The notes under the pieces are model-generated. The model saw only the letters and a program-made list of their open reading frames with translations, made no database searches and was not told the DNA's origin. Positions 44,827-45,916 of a DNA stretch of 45,916 nt are shown piece after piece. This stretch comes from Bacteroidales bacterium (lineage in GTDB: Bacteria; Bacteroidota; Bacteroidia; Bacteroidales; Tenuifilaceae): assembly GCA_011045955.1 (NCBI GenBank), contig DSBV01000027.1, positions 1 to 45,916 on the forward strand, in the 5' to 3' direction. The stretch's first letter is position 1. Each line of letters begins with the position of its first letter. The position numbers and the translations under genes are program-made.

Positions 44827-45916
44827 ATGAATATGAGAAAAATTAAAAATATATCGATAATCCTTTTCATGGCACTAGGCATTGTTGCCTGTACAAAGGA
44901 TTTTCTGGAGTTACAACCTCTGACTGAAAGGGTTGAGGATAACTTCTATAAAACCGAGAAAGACGCTTTTGAAGCAGTTGTTTCAATCTACGATGTACTG
45001 CAATGGCAGTGCGGTGGTGGTTACCACCCTTGGGATCTTGTAAGTAATATTCTATCGGACGATGCCTTTGCGGGTGGTTCAGGCCCTGGCGATAGACCAG
45101 GATTAGTTCGTATGGGTAAATTTTCAAACTACACCAACGACGAGGAACCTCTTGGGATTTGGAAAGACAGATTCACTGGAATTTACAGAGCAAATCTATT
45201 CCTTACAAAGGTTGATGGTGTTGATTTTAAAACCGAGGAATTGAAAACCCGCCTGACAGCGGAGGCTCGTTTCCTCAGAGGGTACTTCTATTTTGAACTA
45301 GTTCAGTTCTACGGAAATGTTCCTCTAATCCTTAAACCCCTTACACCATCGGAGTATCAACAAGCCGCTGCTGATCCCGCAGATGTTTACAACCAAATTG
45401 CCAGCGATTTGTACTATGCATATCAAAACCTTCCTGCAACCATTACTGCCGCAGAAAAGGGCAGAGCATCAAAGTGGGCTGCCGGGGCATTACTGGCAAG
45501 GGTTTACCTGTTCCATAAAGGATATGGAAAAGGCGTTTTAGACATTACAACCGACCTGAAGGCCGATGATAAAACCTTTACTGAAACCGATATTGAAACT
45601 ATTATTGATGACATCGTTGAAAACAGTGGCCACGGTCTAGTTCCTGACTATGCAAACCTTTGGGGCGTAGCCAACAAGAACAACCTTGAATCGATATTTG
45701 AGATACAGCATACCCATAAAGCCGACTGGGGCGACTGGGTATGGCGTAACGGAACCGAAGGGAACTGGACTGTAGTTATGAGCGGTTTCCGTGGTGTTGA
45801 AGACCCAATTTACGAATCGGGATGGAGTTTTCAGCCTGCCAGCCAATCGCTTGTCGATGAGTTTGAACCTGGCGATCCGCGTTACTCGGTATCAATACTC
45901 GATGCTGCAGCCGAAG
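44827..45916 (+). CDS. SusD/RagB-family outer-membrane lipoprotein (3' end outside window)
   Basis: The frame runs open to the window end (363 codons seen). It starts MNMRKIKNISIILFMALGIV with lipobox VAC, then TKDFLELQPL with the SusD opening pattern. RLTAEARFLRGYFYFELVQFYGNVPL (in parts) is the SusD core motif around residues 140-165. Such proteins sit at the cell surface and bind the substrate of the SusC partner. It begins 15 bases after susC, so they form an operon. It carries no interruption. Confidence 0.92.
   Translation, partial: MNMRKIKNISIILFMALGIVACTKDFLELQPLTERVEDNFYKTEKDAFEAVVSIYDVLQWQCGGGYHPWDLVSNILSDDAFAGGSGPGDRPGLVRMGKFSNYTNDEEPLGIWKDRFTGIYRANLFLTKVDGVDFKTEELKTRLTAEARFLRGYFYFELVQFYGNVPLILKPLTPSEYQQAAADPADVYNQIASDLYYAYQNLPATITAAEKGRASKWAAGALLARVYLFHKGYGKGVLDITTDLKADDKTFTETDIETIIDDIVENSGHGLVPDYANLWGVANKNNLESIFEIQHTHKADWGDWVWRNGTEGNWTVVMSGFRGVEDPIYESGWSFQPASQSLVDEFEPGDPRYSVSILDAAAE

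Noticed and set aside
44867-45127. A minus-strand open frame inside susD
   Set aside because: The plus strand encodes a clear SusD-family lipoprotein through this stretch.

Overview
The window looks like chromosomal core DNA from a Bacteroidota member, most likely of the order Bacteroidales or a relative. Four things support this. Many promoters carry the Bacteroidota -7 box TAnnTTTG, and starts generally lack Shine-Dalgarno sequences. There is a type III glutamine synthetase and a purM-prfA-pyrF gene order, and several families are typical of the phylum (DUF2851, DUF4294, DUF6150, a PorE-like OmpA protein). A SusC/SusD pair closes the window. No species is claimed.

Layout. Bases 1-3629 hold the end of a redox operon: a complex I NuoD-like subunit (truncated by the window), a fusion of a 2x[4Fe-4S] ferredoxin module with a GltD-type flavoprotein, and a dihydroorotate-dehydrogenase-like protein. 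D-Ala-D-Ala ligase and a convergent DUF454 membrane protein follow. Bases 5253-5943 hold two adjacent CDGSH-type iron-sulfur genes, both broken. Bases 6292-14452 carry glutamine synthetase III, a PorE-like OmpA lipoprotein candidate, a DUF6150 protein, and purM-prfA-pyrF. Bases 14579-17805 hold a class C26 amidotransferase lipoprotein, an M28 peptidase with a C-terminal barrel-like domain, and tRNA-Pro(CGG). Bases 17909-21112 hold DUF2851, a two-TM RCK potassium channel and a dTDP-rhamnose-reductase-like SDR. Then come rpsO-pnp, a prolyl oligopeptidase, a deoxynucleoside kinase, an OmpA-like/TPR lipoprotein, a SpoU methyltransferase and sucC.

A frameshifted DUF2892 gene, arginine deiminase and glycine dehydrogenase (gcvP) lie at 30537-35284. 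A metallo-beta-lactamase-fold hydrolase and pcm form a short minus-strand pair. A degenerate Gfo/Idh-like protein and a polyprenyl glycosylphosphotransferase follow, then thpR, elbB, a small lipoprotein and DUF4294. A susC-susD operon runs off the right end, with a 14-bp perfect palindrome next to its likely promoter.

The most unusual items are the complex I-like module joined to a GltD/NfnB-type flavoprotein, the decayed CDGSH pair, a three-copy family of intergenic stem-loops (about 14.5, 17.6 and 32.3 kb), the LacI-type operator before susC, and the TVGFKE channel filter. No CRISPR array, insertion sequence, prophage or rRNA gene was seen.
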